From an uncultured Gammaproteobacteria bacterium (GTDB taxonomy: Bacteria; Pseudomonadota; Gammaproteobacteria; Arenicellales; JAANXG01), in assembly GCA_945787105.1 (NCBI GenBank), contig CALZGZ010000210.1, forward strand, positions 1 to 44,988: a stretch of 44,988 nucleotides of DNA, written 5' to 3'. Each line of letters starts with the position of its first letter. Position 1 is the stretch's first letter. A program made the translations under genes and the position numbers. Under the pieces are notes generated by a model that was not told the DNA's origin, searched no databases, and was given only the letters and a program-made list of their open reading frames with translations. This document shows positions 15,815 to 24,338 of the stretch, piece by piece.

Positions 15815-16947
15815 GCCGTCTCCGCTGCGTCTTGATAGCGGCCATAGATATAGTGGGCCGCGCAGGCGCCCTCTGACGACACCATGCATGACCCCATGGG
15901 GGTATCCGGTGTGCACGCGGTCGCAAACAATTTGCAGTCCATCGGTTGTAAGACACCACGCAAGATGGCGCCACATTCGCATCCGTTGTGCTCCTTTGCG
16001 GGGGCGTAGTTCAGGTTGAATCGTGCCTCGGCATCGAACTGCGAATACCGGTCGTTGATCCGCAGCGCGCTGTACGGAACAACGCCGAGACCGCGCCATT
16101 CGAACTGTCTGCGCAACTCGAAGACCTCCGCCACCATCCGCTTGGCTTTGATGTTTCCGTGACGCGATACCGCGCGGATGTATTGGTTCTCGACCTCAGC
16201 GCGTCCGCTATTAAGTTGGCGAATCAACATCAATATGGACTGCATCACATCTAAGGGTTCGAATCCCGAAATAACCACCGGCTTATGATACTCCCGTGCA
16301 AAGAACTCATAGGGTTGGTAGCCGATCACTACGCTGACGTGGGCGGGCCCCAGGAATCCGTCAATCGGTACCGTCCCGAGCACACGCACATCCGGAGACT
16401 CGAGGATGTTAGCGATCGCTGAAGGCGTCAGCACGTGGTTGCAGAACACCGTGAAGTTTTCCAACCCCCGGGCCTGTGCGGTTTGAATTGCGACCGCCGT
16501 GGGCGGCGTCGTGGTTTCGAAACCGATGGCGAAAAATACCACCTGTTGTTCCGGAAGCTGATGCGCCAGCTTCAATGCGTCGGCGGCGGAATACACCATG
16601 CGAATGTCTGCGCCCTCGGCCTTCGCCTTGAGTAGACTGCGCCCTTTGGATCCCGGCACCCGCAACATGTCGCCGTAAGTACACAAGGTAACCCCATCGC
16701 GATCGGCAAGATGGAGCGCCATGTCCAGCCTGCCGATGGGCAACACACACACTGGGCAGCCGGGCCCGTGGATCATGTTCACATTGTCCGGCAGCAAGTC
16801 CCGCACACCATATCGATATATGGCATGGGTGTGGCCGCCGCAGAATTCCATTAGGTTGTATTTGCGCTCCGGTTTGACCTCCAAGGTCATTTGTTTGGCA
16901 ACACCGCTGGCGGTTACGCCGTCGCGGAATTCGTCGATGTATTTCAT
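15811..16947 (-). CDS. hypD: HypD, Fe-S scaffold for Fe(CN)2CO assembly
   Basis: A 378-aa protein with all HypD landmarks: FCGGHTHAIYRYG (Cys36), the redox pair GPGCPVCVLP (Cys64, Cys67), the block GFETTTPPTA, and a C-terminal [4Fe-4S] cysteine set (CECGAILRG, MDCKLFATACTP, MGSCMVSSEGAC). With HypC it carries the iron atom while HypE delivers cyanide. The ATG at 16947 overlaps the hypC stop as ATGA, and its own stop overlaps hypE, so hypC-hypD-hypE are translationally coupled. Confidence 0.96.
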   Translation of the reverse strand: MKYIDEFRDGVTASGVAKQMTLEVKPERKYNLMEFCGGHTHAIYRYGVRDLLPDNVNMIHGPGCPVCVLPIGRLDMALHLADRDGVTLCTYGDMLRVPGSKGRSLLKAKAEGADIRMVYSAADALKLAHQLPEQQVVFFAIGFETTTPPTAVAIQTAQARGLENFTVFCNHVLTPSAIANILESPDVRVLGTVPIDGFLGPAHVSVVIGYQPYEFFAREYHKPVVISGFEPLDVMQSILMLIRQLNSGRAEVENQYIRAVSRHGNIKAKRMVAEVFELRRQFEWRGLGVVPYSALRINDRYSQFDAEARFNLNYAPAKEHNGCECGAILRGVLQPMDCKLFATACTPDTPMGSCMVSSEGACAAHYIYGRYQDAAETA

Positions 16948-17183
16948 GACACGATGGTCTCGCTCGAGGTTGGCGAGATCCCTTTTAACAACTCCAGAGT
17001 CTTCTCCGCTTCAGCCGGATCGAGCCGCCCCAGAGCATAGCCGACATGCACGATTACAAAATCTCCGATCGCAACATCGTCTACGAGCGCCAGCGAGATC
17101 TCCTTTTGCACGCCATCGATCTCAATGATGGCGCGGTCGTCATCGTATATCTGACTCACGCGTGCTGGTATGGCAAGACACAT
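16944..17183 (-). CDS. hypC: HypC, hydrogenase maturation chaperone
   Basis: A 79-aa HypC/HupF/HybG-family protein beginning MCLAIPARV, with the essential Cys2 and the internal block DFVIVHVGYALGRLDPAEAEKTL. HypC complexes with HypD for iron-centre assembly and then hands the Fe(CN)2CO unit to the large subunit. The start has a GAGGA ribosome binding site. It lies 20 bases after hypF and overlaps hypD by 4 bases. A second, diverged hypC-like gene lies at 26569, in the structural operon. Confidence 0.95.
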   Translation of the reverse strand: MCLAIPARVSQIYDDDRAIIEIDGVQKEISLALVDDVAIGDFVIVHVGYALGRLDPAEAEKTLELLKGISPTSSETIVS

Positions 17184-17203
17184 AGTGGTTCCTCAAATTC
17201 GAT

Positions 17204-19495
17204 TCATGAATTCAACCGACCAAGCCCGGGGTCGTGCGCAGCAACCCACGCCTGGCCCAAGCTGATGGCTCCGTCATTGGGCGGCAGCCGGCGCGGCAGC
17301 AACGGCTTGAGCCCAATGTGCGGCAACGATTTCAACAACCCGGCCGCGAGCACCTGGTTAAGGAAGCACCCGCCGGATAATGCGATCACGTGACAACCGG
17401 TATCCATCGCCGCCGATGCGATCCAGGATGTCAACGCATCAATCAAGGTGCCGTGGAACAACTCTGCCCCGGGTTGCGCCTCCTGGTCAATCAGCTGCTC
17501 CAGTAGCGGCAACAAATCCAGCACACCGTTTTCGAGCCGCCAGCCATCTTGCATCGTAGTGGGCTGCAAAACCAATCCCTCCAGCACCATCGGCGCATGA
17601 CCTTCGAAGCCGGCATGCGGGACCACGCCCAACAGGCCACAGGCCGCGTCGAACAGGCGCCCACCACTCGAGCTAAGCGGCGTGTTGATGTTTTTCTCGA
17701 GCATTTGCGCCAGCACCGCGGCGCCCGGCTGGTCGCTGTACTGTGATGAAATCTCTGCGCCTCTGCCGAGCGCGTGGAGGGCAGCGGCCCCCATCCGCCA
17801 GGGTTGGCGGGCGGCGATATCGCCCCCGGGTTGCGGTAATGGTTTGAGGTGACCCACGCGCCGCCATTGCCCGCCATGCACCCACAGCAGTTCACCCCCC
17901 CAACTGTCCGCGTCGGGACCCAGCCCGAAACCATCCAAGGCGACACCCAGACAAGGCTCGTCTATACAATGCTCCGCGGCGACGGCGGCGATATGCGCAT
18001 GATGATGTTGCACCGCGACGGTGGCTGTCCCCAGGCCCAGGGCGAACCGGGTACTGGGGAAATCGGGATGCAGATCATGCGCTACCGCACAGGGTTCAAC
18101 CTGGAGGATGTCCAGCAGGTGATGCACGGACTCTTCGAAGAAACGGATAGCAGGGGCGTTGTCCAACTCGCCGATGTGCTGCGATACAAACGCCTCGCGG
18201 CCACGGGTCACGCAGATGGTATTGTTGAGGTATGCACCCACGGCAAGTATCGGCGGCACCGGCCGCGCGAGCTTAATGGACTCGGGGACGAATCCTCGCG
18301 CGCGGCGCACGAACGCGGGCGCGCCGTCGACAACCCGCATTACCGAGTCGTCGGCACGAATGACGATGTCCCGATCGTGGGTGACGATGTGATCCGCGAT
18401 ACCGACGAGCCGTTGACCCGCTTCTGCATTGCCGATTACCAGGGGCTCACCACCGGGATTGGCGCTGGTCATGACCAACACCATATCTTGCGCCGCGGTT
18501 AACCATTGGGTTTCGCGGGGACAACCGGCGGCGTGATAAAACAGCAGATAGTGTAACGGCGTATACGGCAGCATGACACCCAACCACGGCACGTCGGGCG
18601 CCACCGCCGCGGGCAATCGCTCGCCGCACCGGCGCGCTAGGACGATAGGCCGCGCTGGGTGCTGGAGAAGCGTTTCCGTGCAGCCAACCAACTGCACCAG
18701 GCGCCGCGCCGAGGCGAGGTTGGCGGGCATTACCGCGAACGGCTTATTATCCCTTTGTTTGTGTTGCCGCAGCCGATTCACCGCGGTTTCGTTGCGCGCA
18801 TCGCAGGCCAGGTGAAACCCGCCCAGACCCTTGACCGCGACAATCTCACCGGCACCGAGGCGCGCTACGATTTCCGCAATGCCGGTGTCGAGCAGTGGAC
18901 CACAGCTCGGACAGGCGATGGGTTCGGCGTGGAAACGTCGATCGGCTGGATTATGATAGTCGCCAGCGCATCGCCGACACATCGCAAACTGCGCCATCGA
19001 CGTGTTGGCGCGATCGTATGGCAGTTTGTGTGTCAGCGTATAGCGCGGACCGCAGTTTGTGCAGTTTATGAATGGATAGAGATAGCGCCGGTCGTTTGCA
19101 TTGAAAAGTTCGCGTATACAATCATCGCATACTGGATAGTCCGCGGTGATTACCGTGGTGACTTTTCCCTGGCCGCTGGGAACCACGACAAAACTCGAAT
19201 ATTCGGTTAGGGCAAGATCGCTGAACTCGATGTCATCGATCCTGGCGAGCTGCGGACATTCAGCGCGCAATGCGTCCATGAACGCCTCCAGGTATTGTCC
19301 TTGCACATCGATCACCACACCGTCCCCGTCGTTGCGCACCCAACCGGTGAGGCCGAAACGCTCGGCCAGGCGATACACAAACGGACGGAATCCGACCCCC
19401 TGTACCGCGCCGCGAACCTGGATCTGCCAACGCTTGGCTGGGTCTAAATTCGCTACCGGCTTGGAGTCCACTAAAGTCACGGTGTATGCAATCAC
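17204..19495 (-). CDS. hypF: HypF, carbamoyltransferase for cyanide ligand synthesis
   Basis: A 763-aa protein with the four HypF modules in order. An acylphosphatase domain (VRGAVQGVGFRPFVYRL, residues 26-42) is followed by two C-x2-C-x18-C-x2-C zinc fingers (Cys123/126/145/148 and 173/176/195/198). Next comes a YrdC-like carbamoyl-adenylate domain (about 210-390, DNKPFAVMPAN, VMTSANPGGEPLV). The last is a Kae1-like carbamoyltransferase domain with HHHAHIAAVAAEH and LSGGCFLNQVL. It converts carbamoyl phosphate to a carbamoyl group on HypE. The predicted start is GTG 19495, 47 bases after the hemerythrin gene on the same strand; the ribosome binding site is weak. Confidence 0.96.
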   Translation of the reverse strand: MIAYTVTLVDSKPVANLDPAKRWQIQVRGAVQGVGFRPFVYRLAERFGLTGWVRNDGDGVVIDVQGQYLEAFMDALRAECPQLARIDDIEFSDLALTEYSSFVVVPSGQGKVTTVITADYPVCDDCIRELFNANDRRYLYPFINCTNCGPRYTLTHKLPYDRANTSMAQFAMCRRCAGDYHNPADRRFHAEPIACPSCGPLLDTGIAEIVARLGAGEIVAVKGLGGFHLACDARNETAVNRLRQHKQRDNKPFAVMPANLASARRLVQLVGCTETLLQHPARPIVLARRCGERLPAAVAPDVPWLGVMLPYTPLHYLLFYHAAGCPRETQWLTAAQDMVLVMTSANPGGEPLVIGNAEAGQRLVGIADHIVTHDRDIVIRADDSVMRVVDGAPAFVRRARGFVPESIKLARPVPPILAVGAYLNNTICVTRGREAFVSQHIGELDNAPAIRFFEESVHHLLDILQVEPCAVAHDLHPDFPSTRFALGLGTATVAVQHHHAHIAAVAAEHCIDEPCLGVALDGFGLGPDADSWGGELLWVHGGQWRRVGHLKPLPQPGGDIAARQPWRMGAAALHALGRGAEISSQYSDQPGAAVLAQMLEKNINTPLSSSGGRLFDAACGLLGVVPHAGFEGHAPMVLEGLVLQPTTMQDGWRLENGVLDLLPLLEQLIDQEAQPGAELFHGTLIDALTSWIASAAMDTGCHVIALSGGCFLNQVLAAGLLKSLPHIGLKPLLPRRLPPNDGAISLGQAWVAAHDPGLGRLNS

Positions 19496-19542
19496 AATGC
19501 CAGGTTAACCGGCCGCAACCGGCCGCACCCCACGTAAAATCC

Positions 19543-19956
19543 TCAACGATGGGTCGCCCGGCCCCCTTGTAAATAGTGAGCGAGCGCGGCATCGTCTTGT
19601 TCGATATGTCCGAGTATTGCGTCCCGCAAGTGTTGTACCGTTGTCAACGTCTGCTCGCGGTCGCCATCCGCCAGCGATTCCTGCAGCGTACCAATGCGTT
19701 CCATGAGCTGCGTGTGTCGCTGTTCATGTTGCTCGTAGTCCGGGTAGGCATACATTCTCATCAACAGCTGCTCTGACAGGAAGTGAACACTGGTGTAGTC
19801 CATCAACTGCTTGAAAATCTCTTCGCGTTGTTCCGTGGACCGCTGCCGCCGCACCGCGTCCCCAAACGCACTCAGCAACTTAATCTGCACGTCATGCTCA
19901 GCCTGCATAACGCTCGTGTCTGGGACCGGTGACAAATCGGCGGTTTTCGACGACAT
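19543..19956 (-). CDS. Bacteriohemerythrin
   Basis: A 137-aa protein with a complete di-iron hemerythrin ligand set at the canonical spacing: His21 (AEHDVQ), His58 and Glu62 (HFLSE), His77 and His81 (HEQRH), His117 and Asp122 (HIEQDD). It binds O2 reversibly and could deliver, store or buffer oxygen. I start at ATG 19954-19956; the longer frame upstream (to 20115) has no domain and overlaps the regulatory region. It is the first gene of the hemerythrin-hypF-hypC-hypD-hypE-hoxX series and is divergent from the FNR-like regulator. A role in oxygen handling during hydrogenase maturation is inferred from this position. Confidence 0.92.
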   Translation of the reverse strand: MSSKTADLSPVPDTSVMQAEHDVQIKLLSAFGDAVRRQRSTEQREEIFKQLMDYTSVHFLSEQLLMRMYAYPDYEQHEQRHTQLMERIGTLQESLADGDREQTLTTVQHLRDAILGHIEQDDAALAHYLQGGRATHR

Positions 19957-20153
19957 TGGGGTTGCTTGGTTGTTCGTAGATCTGGCAGTATAGTCAATTC
20001 TGACACGCGCGGTAAGGTATTTGTCACGGCCGCGTGCCGCAGATGCCTCTGGTCCGGGTGGCACACCCGTTAACCACACGGATGAAGTATGCCGCATCTC
20101 GGAATAAGTAGGCACCGCTTAAGGGCTCTAATAAATTCAGGGCTAATCAATCA

Positions 20154-20885
20154 ATGGTTAAGTCTCGATCACGCGATTCAAATTTTGATTGTGTCAGCTG
20201 CATCATGCGCAAGCGCAGCGATTGGAGCGTATTGGCGCGTGACGAGGTCGCATTGCTCGCCGGCGGTCAATCGAGCTACAGCTACAGCGCGGGTGAGTCG
20301 GTGTACTCAATGGGTGAGGCCGGCGACGGCGTCTACTGCGTGTGTTCAGGAACCGTAGCCATCCGTAGGTTGGACGCCGAGGGCAACTCGGTGTTGCTAC
20401 AACTCGCCTACCCGGGCGACACATTGGGCTATGAGGCGGTGCTGACTGGCGAAGCGCACCGCTGCAACGCCGAGGCGTTGGGTCCCGCCAACGTATGCCA
20501 CATTAAGACGCAGACCGTTAAGGCGTTGCTCGATAATAATCCCAATTTAGGTCTGCAGTTTCTGCGCCGGACGGTGGCAAGCTTGGACGATGCCCAGGAC
20601 AAATTGGTGCATCACGCAACCCTGTCCAATCGCGCCAAGCTGGCGCACTTGCTGCTCATCCTCATGGATCGCTACGGCCGCCACACCGCGGACGGTACCA
20701 GCACCTTGCATCTACCGGTGTCACGCCGCGATCTGGCGTCGATGATCGGCGCCCGCCATGAGACGGTGTCACGAATCATCAGCCGCTTTCAGACCGACGG
20801 CATCGCGTACTTCTCCGGCCGCTCGGTGCGCATCCCGCAAGTTAACGCCCTGGTCGAAGAAATTCGTCCGCAGCTCGTGGGCTGA
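20154..20885 (+). CDS. FNR/CRP-family transcriptional regulator
   Basis: A 243-aa protein with a cyclic-nucleotide-binding-like sensor domain (about 30-150) and a C-terminal winged helix (RRDLASMIGARHETVSRIISRF, about 190-215). The recognition helix has the Glu-x2-Ser-Arg pattern (HETVSR) that reads TTGAT-type half-sites. The N-terminus has Cys13 and Cys16 (CVSC), but the third N-terminal cysteine of the FNR [4Fe-4S] cluster is replaced by Ser22, so a classical FNR cluster is unlikely. Other cysteines lie in the body (YCVCSG, HRCN, NVCH). It is divergent from the hemerythrin/hyp operon and 116 bases upstream of hybO, so it probably controls hydrogenase genes. Confidence 0.9.
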   Translation: MVKSRSRDSNFDCVSCIMRKRSDWSVLARDEVALLAGGQSSYSYSAGESVYSMGEAGDGVYCVCSGTVAIRRLDAEGNSVLLQLAYPGDTLGYEAVLTGEAHRCNAEALGPANVCHIKTQTVKALLDNNPNLGLQFLRRTVASLDDAQDKLVHHATLSNRAKLAHLLLILMDRYGRHTADGTSTLHLPVSRRDLASMIGARHETVSRIISRFQTDGIAYFSGRSVRIPQVNALVEEIRPQLVG

Positions 20886-20926
20886 TCGGCATCTGTCCAT
20901 AAAATTCCTGTTCTGTTGAACAAAAT

Positions 20927-20940
20927 TTGACGTTGGTCAA
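20927..20940 (+). promoter_or_regulatory. FNR-type palindrome upstream of the hydrogenase operon
   Basis: The 14-bp perfect palindrome TTGACGTTGGTCAA has the FNR/DNR half-site spacing (TTGAC-N4-GTCAA). A TAGATT hexamer at 20963-20968 fits a -10 box and would put transcription start near 20975, which places the palindrome centre at about -41.5, the class II activator position. The hybO start codon is at 21002. The local FNR-like regulator has the matching recognition residues. The start site is inferred, not measured. Confidence 0.75.
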
Positions 20941-21001
20941 TGCGCTCCTTGGGGGGTGTTCGTAGATTTGCGCGACCACTAACCAATACGGACGAGACAC
21001 G

Positions 21002-22177
21002 TTGACGGACAAGATCAACGGCACCAGCATCGACTTCGCCAGCTTTTCAAAACAAGAACTCGACAGTTATGCAGGGGCGCTGGGTGGTCTGACACGCCGG
21101 GAGTTCTTGAAATACTGTACCGGTATCGCCGCCACCATGGGGCTGCCGATGACCGTCGGTCTACGCATCGCGGAAGCGGCGACCACCAAGACCCGTCCGC
21201 CGGTAATTTGGCTGCACGGCCAGGAATGCACCGGGTGCACCGAATCGTTGCTACGATCATATCATCCCACCCTCGAGGCCCTGATCCTCGATACCATCTC
21301 GCTGGATTATCATGAAACCCTGTGCGTGGGCGCGGGCAAACAGGCAGAGGCGCACAAGCGCAAGGTCATGGAGGAATTCCACGGTAAATATGTACTCGTC
21401 ACCGAAGGCGGAACCCCGACCAAGGACGGCGGTATCTACTGTAAGGTCGGCGGCAGACCCCACGTGGAACACGTGCGCGAGGCGGCCGAGGGCGCCGCGG
21501 CCATCATCGCCATCGGGTCGTGCGCCTCCTGGGGCGGGATCCAATCGGCGCACCCGAACCCTACCGGCGCCAAGGCCACCCATGAGGTGCTGCCCGGTAA
21601 GACTGTCATCAACATCCCCGGGTGTCCGCCCAATCCCTATAACTTTCTGTCCACGGTGATGTATTTGTTGACCTTCGCCAAGCCCCCCGAGCTGGACCAG
21701 GAGAACCGACCCAAATTTGCCTATGGGCGTCTGGTTCACGAAAACTGTGAGCGCCGGCCGCACTTCGACGCCGGACGCTTCGCCCTCGAATTCGGCGATT
21801 ACGGGCACCGGCAAGGCTTCTGCCTGTACAAGCTCGGCTGCAAGGGACCCGAGACCTACGCAAACTGCCCGTCCATCGGCTTCGGCGACCTCGGGTTCGG
21901 TGCATGGCCTGTCGGCACCGGACATCCCTGCTTTGGCTGCACGATGAAGGAGACCGGTTTCAACAAACCGCTGCACGCGCTCGCCGATGTCAAGACCTTC
22001 TCCCCACCCACTGCATTCCCCGCGGTGGACGCGGACAAGGGTCGGGGCGTGACACCCGCAGCGGCGGCGGTTGCCGCGGGTGTTGGCGGCCTGGTAGTGG
22101 GCGCTGCAGCCACCGCAATGCGCAACATGGGCGGTTCCGCGGATGGTGGCGATTCGCCCGACGATCAAGACGCATAG
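21002..22177 (+). CDS. hybO: [NiFe] uptake hydrogenase small subunit (HybO-type)
   Basis: A 391-aa precursor starting at TTG 21002, with a Tat signal (TRREFLKYCTG, residues 31-41) and the small-subunit cluster ligands: ECTGCTES (Cys76, Cys79), GSCASWGG, IPGCPP, NCERRPHFD, CLYKLGCKGPETYANCP and GHPCFGCTMKE. The proximal-cluster motif is the ordinary ECTGC, without the extra cysteine of oxygen-tolerant (MBH-type) enzymes. A C-terminal hydrophobic helix (AAAVAAGVGGLVVGAAA) anchors it in the membrane. It is the first gene of a hybOABC-type (group 1c-like) operon and faces the periplasm with the large subunit. Confidence 0.95.
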   Translation: MTDKINGTSIDFASFSKQELDSYAGALGGLTRREFLKYCTGIAATMGLPMTVGLRIAEAATTKTRPPVIWLHGQECTGCTESLLRSYHPTLEALILDTISLDYHETLCVGAGKQAEAHKRKVMEEFHGKYVLVTEGGTPTKDGGIYCKVGGRPHVEHVREAAEGAAAIIAIGSCASWGGIQSAHPNPTGAKATHEVLPGKTVINIPGCPPNPYNFLSTVMYLLTFAKPPELDQENRPKFAYGRLVHENCERRPHFDAGRFALEFGDYGHRQGFCLYKLGCKGPETYANCPSIGFGDLGFGAWPVGTGHPCFGCTMKETGFNKPLHALADVKTFSPPTAFPAVDADKGRGVTPAAAAVAAGVGGLVVGAAATAMRNMGGSADGGDSPDDQDA

Positions 22178-22188
22178 GAGGGCACAAG

Positions 22189-23175
22189 ATGGATAAGAGC
22201 CGCAGGCGTTTCATGCAAAGCGCGGCCGGCGCCATCGCCGGTGCGGTGGCACCGCTGGAATCGGCGCAGGCGCTGCGCCGCGAGAATAAACAACTCCCTC
22301 CGAATGCCTTGGGCATGTTGTATGACTCCACTTTGTGTATCGGCTGCCGTGCCTGTGTTACCGCTTGCAAGGAGGCCAACGATGTGCCGGTGGAACAGCC
22401 CGCTCATTTGCGCGAATGGAATGTGGGGGTATGGGACTCGGGAGAGGACATTTCCGGCAAGACCCTGAACACCATTCGCGTGTTCACCCATGGCACCAAG
22501 GAGCAAAAGGATCGCGCGGAAAACGGCTACGCGTTCATCAAACGTCACTGCCTGCACTGTGTTGATCCATCGTGCGTATCGGTATGTCCGGTGAGCGCGA
22601 TGCTCAAGGATGCGGATACCGGCATTGTCACCCACAATCCGGATGCTTGCATCGGATGCCGTTACTGTGTCTACGGATGTCCATTCGGTGTACCGCAGTT
22701 TCAGTTTGATGAGCCGTTCGGCAAGATCGCGAAATGCCAATTCTGCGAACACCTGCAAAAGAAGGGCCAAATCCCGGCCTGCTGCGAAGTGTGCCCGACC
22801 GGTGCGTCTTTGTTTGGGTTGGTCGCCGATCTACAAAAAGAGGCGGAACAACGCTTGTCCAAGCAGCCCGGCGATTACTACGAATTTGCACGCGGGCGGC
22901 TGGGCGATGACCGCCCGACTCATGAGGCCGCGATTCCCGAATATCAGTCGCATATTTACGGCGTCAAAGAAGCGGGGGGCACGCAGATCCGGTATCTGAC
23001 CGGCGTCCCCCACGAACAGCTGGGACTGCCCAAACTGCCCGATGAGTCCTATGCCTCGTTGTCGGAAGGCGTCCAGCACACGTTGTACAAAGGGATGATT
23101 GCGCCGCTGGCCCTCCTGGGCGGACTCGTCTATCTCGCTCGCCGCAGCACCAAGCAACACGAGGACGAGGAGTAA
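22189..23175 (+). CDS. hybA: HybA, Tat-exported Fe-S electron-transfer subunit
   Basis: A 328-aa ferredoxin-like protein starting at ATG 22189 with an AGGAGGG ribosome binding site, 11 bases after hybO. It has a Tat motif (SRRRFM, residues 4-9), four [4Fe-4S] binding blocks (CIGCRACVTACK at 50-60, CLHCVDPSCVSVCP, CIGCRYCVYGCP, CQFCEHL...CCEVCP) and a C-terminal membrane helix (APLALLGGLVYLARR). It passes electrons from the hydrogenase heterodimer to the NrfD-type membrane subunit. A longer frame upstream overlaps hybO and is not used. Confidence 0.95.
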   Translation: MDKSRRRFMQSAAGAIAGAVAPLESAQALRRENKQLPPNALGMLYDSTLCIGCRACVTACKEANDVPVEQPAHLREWNVGVWDSGEDISGKTLNTIRVFTHGTKEQKDRAENGYAFIKRHCLHCVDPSCVSVCPVSAMLKDADTGIVTHNPDACIGCRYCVYGCPFGVPQFQFDEPFGKIAKCQFCEHLQKKGQIPACCEVCPTGASLFGLVADLQKEAEQRLSKQPGDYYEFARGRLGDDRPTHEAAIPEYQSHIYGVKEAGGTQIRYLTGVPHEQLGLPKLPDESYASLSEGVQHTLYKGMIAPLALLGGLVYLARRSTKQHEDEE

Positions 23176-23180
23176 GCACG

Positions 23181-24323
23181 ATGACACAATCCACGCATCA
23201 ACCCCTCGGCGGCAGGCTGCTGACCAAACCATTTATGTTGTTCGCGCTGTTGTTTCTGATCGCGGTGTACTTTCTCGCCACGCGGTTCATGTTCGGTCTT
23301 GGATCGGTGACCCATCTCAACGGCGGCTATCCCTGGGGAATCTGGGTCGTCGTCGATGTGATCATCGGCACCGCGTTTGGCTGTGGCGGATTCGCCATGG
23401 CGTTGCTGGTCTACATCTTTAATAAGGGTGAATACCATCCACTGATGCGGCCCGCCCTGCTCGGTGGTTTGTTTGGGTACACCCTCGGCGGAATGGCGGT
23501 GATTTTCGATCTCGGGCGTTATTGGAACTTCTACAACCTGTTGTTGCCCTGGTACGCGCAACCCAGCTCGGTGATGTTCGAGGTGGCATTGTGCGTCATG
23601 GCCTACATCCTGGTACTGTGGATCGAGTTCTCGCCCACGTTTCTCGAGCGTCTCGGTCTCACCAACGCCAGGCAAAAACTGAAGCGCTTTATGTACGTGA
23701 TCATCGCTCTTGGTGTGTTGTTACCGACCATGCACCAGTCCTCGCTTGGCTCGTTGCTGCTGGTGATGGGGTCGCAGCTATCGCCGCTGTGGTACACCCC
23801 ATGGCTGCCGCTGTGGTTTCTGCTCACCGCCATCGCCATGGGTTACGGTATCGTCATCCTGGAATCGACGTTGATCACCAACGCCTTCAAACTGCCGTCC
23901 GAGCAACGTATCTTAAGTAAGCTGTCGCCGATTGTCGGCTGGCTGCTGGCCGGATTCTTGGTGTTACGATTCTTGGACCTGCTTACACGCGGACAAGTCG
24001 CACCGATGTTTGGCGCAGATTTGCACGCATTCATGTTTTGGCTGGAGATACTCGTGTTTGTGATGCCGGCGATCATACTCATCTCTCCGGCACGGCGCAC
24101 GGATCAGCGACAGATGTTTCTCGCTGCGCTGCTGCTGTTGGGCGCCGGGTCCCTATACCGAATCAACGCCTATCTAGTGGCTTACGATCCCGGTAACGGC
24201 TGGAGCTACTTTCCATCGGCACCGGAACTCATGGTGACGATCGGTGTGATCGCCCTCGAGATCATGCTTTACCTGGTCTTTGTTAAAAAACTTCCGGTGT
24301 TGCATGGCACCCGGCCCGCCTAA
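23181..24323 (+). CDS. hybB: HybB, NrfD/PsrC-type membrane subunit
   Basis: A 380-aa polytopic membrane protein with about ten helices and the features of HybB/NrfD subunits (FGLGSVTHLNGGYPWGIWVV, LGGMAVIFDLGRYWN, MHQSSLGSLLLVMGS). HybB carries electrons between HybA and the quinone pool without heme. The ATG is 5 bases after the hybA stop. The order small subunit-HybA-HybB-large subunit is that of the E. coli hyb operon (Hyd-2), supporting a membrane-bound, quinone-linked uptake enzyme. Confidence 0.95.
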   Translation: MTQSTHQPLGGRLLTKPFMLFALLFLIAVYFLATRFMFGLGSVTHLNGGYPWGIWVVVDVIIGTAFGCGGFAMALLVYIFNKGEYHPLMRPALLGGLFGYTLGGMAVIFDLGRYWNFYNLLLPWYAQPSSVMFEVALCVMAYILVLWIEFSPTFLERLGLTNARQKLKRFMYVIIALGVLLPTMHQSSLGSLLLVMGSQLSPLWYTPWLPLWFLLTAIAMGYGIVILESTLITNAFKLPSEQRILSKLSPIVGWLLAGFLVLRFLDLLTRGQVAPMFGADLHAFMFWLEILVFVMPAIILISPARRTDQRQMFLAALLLLGAGSLYRINAYLVAYDPGNGWSYFPSAPELMVTIGVIALEIMLYLVFVKKLPVLHGTRPA

Positions 24324-24338
24324 TCAAGGGAGACAAAC

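Noticed and set aside
15815-16099. Long N-terminal extension of HypE
   Set aside because: It lies entirely inside hypD in another frame; the ATG at 15814 overlaps the hypD stop as ATGA and gives the normal HypE length.
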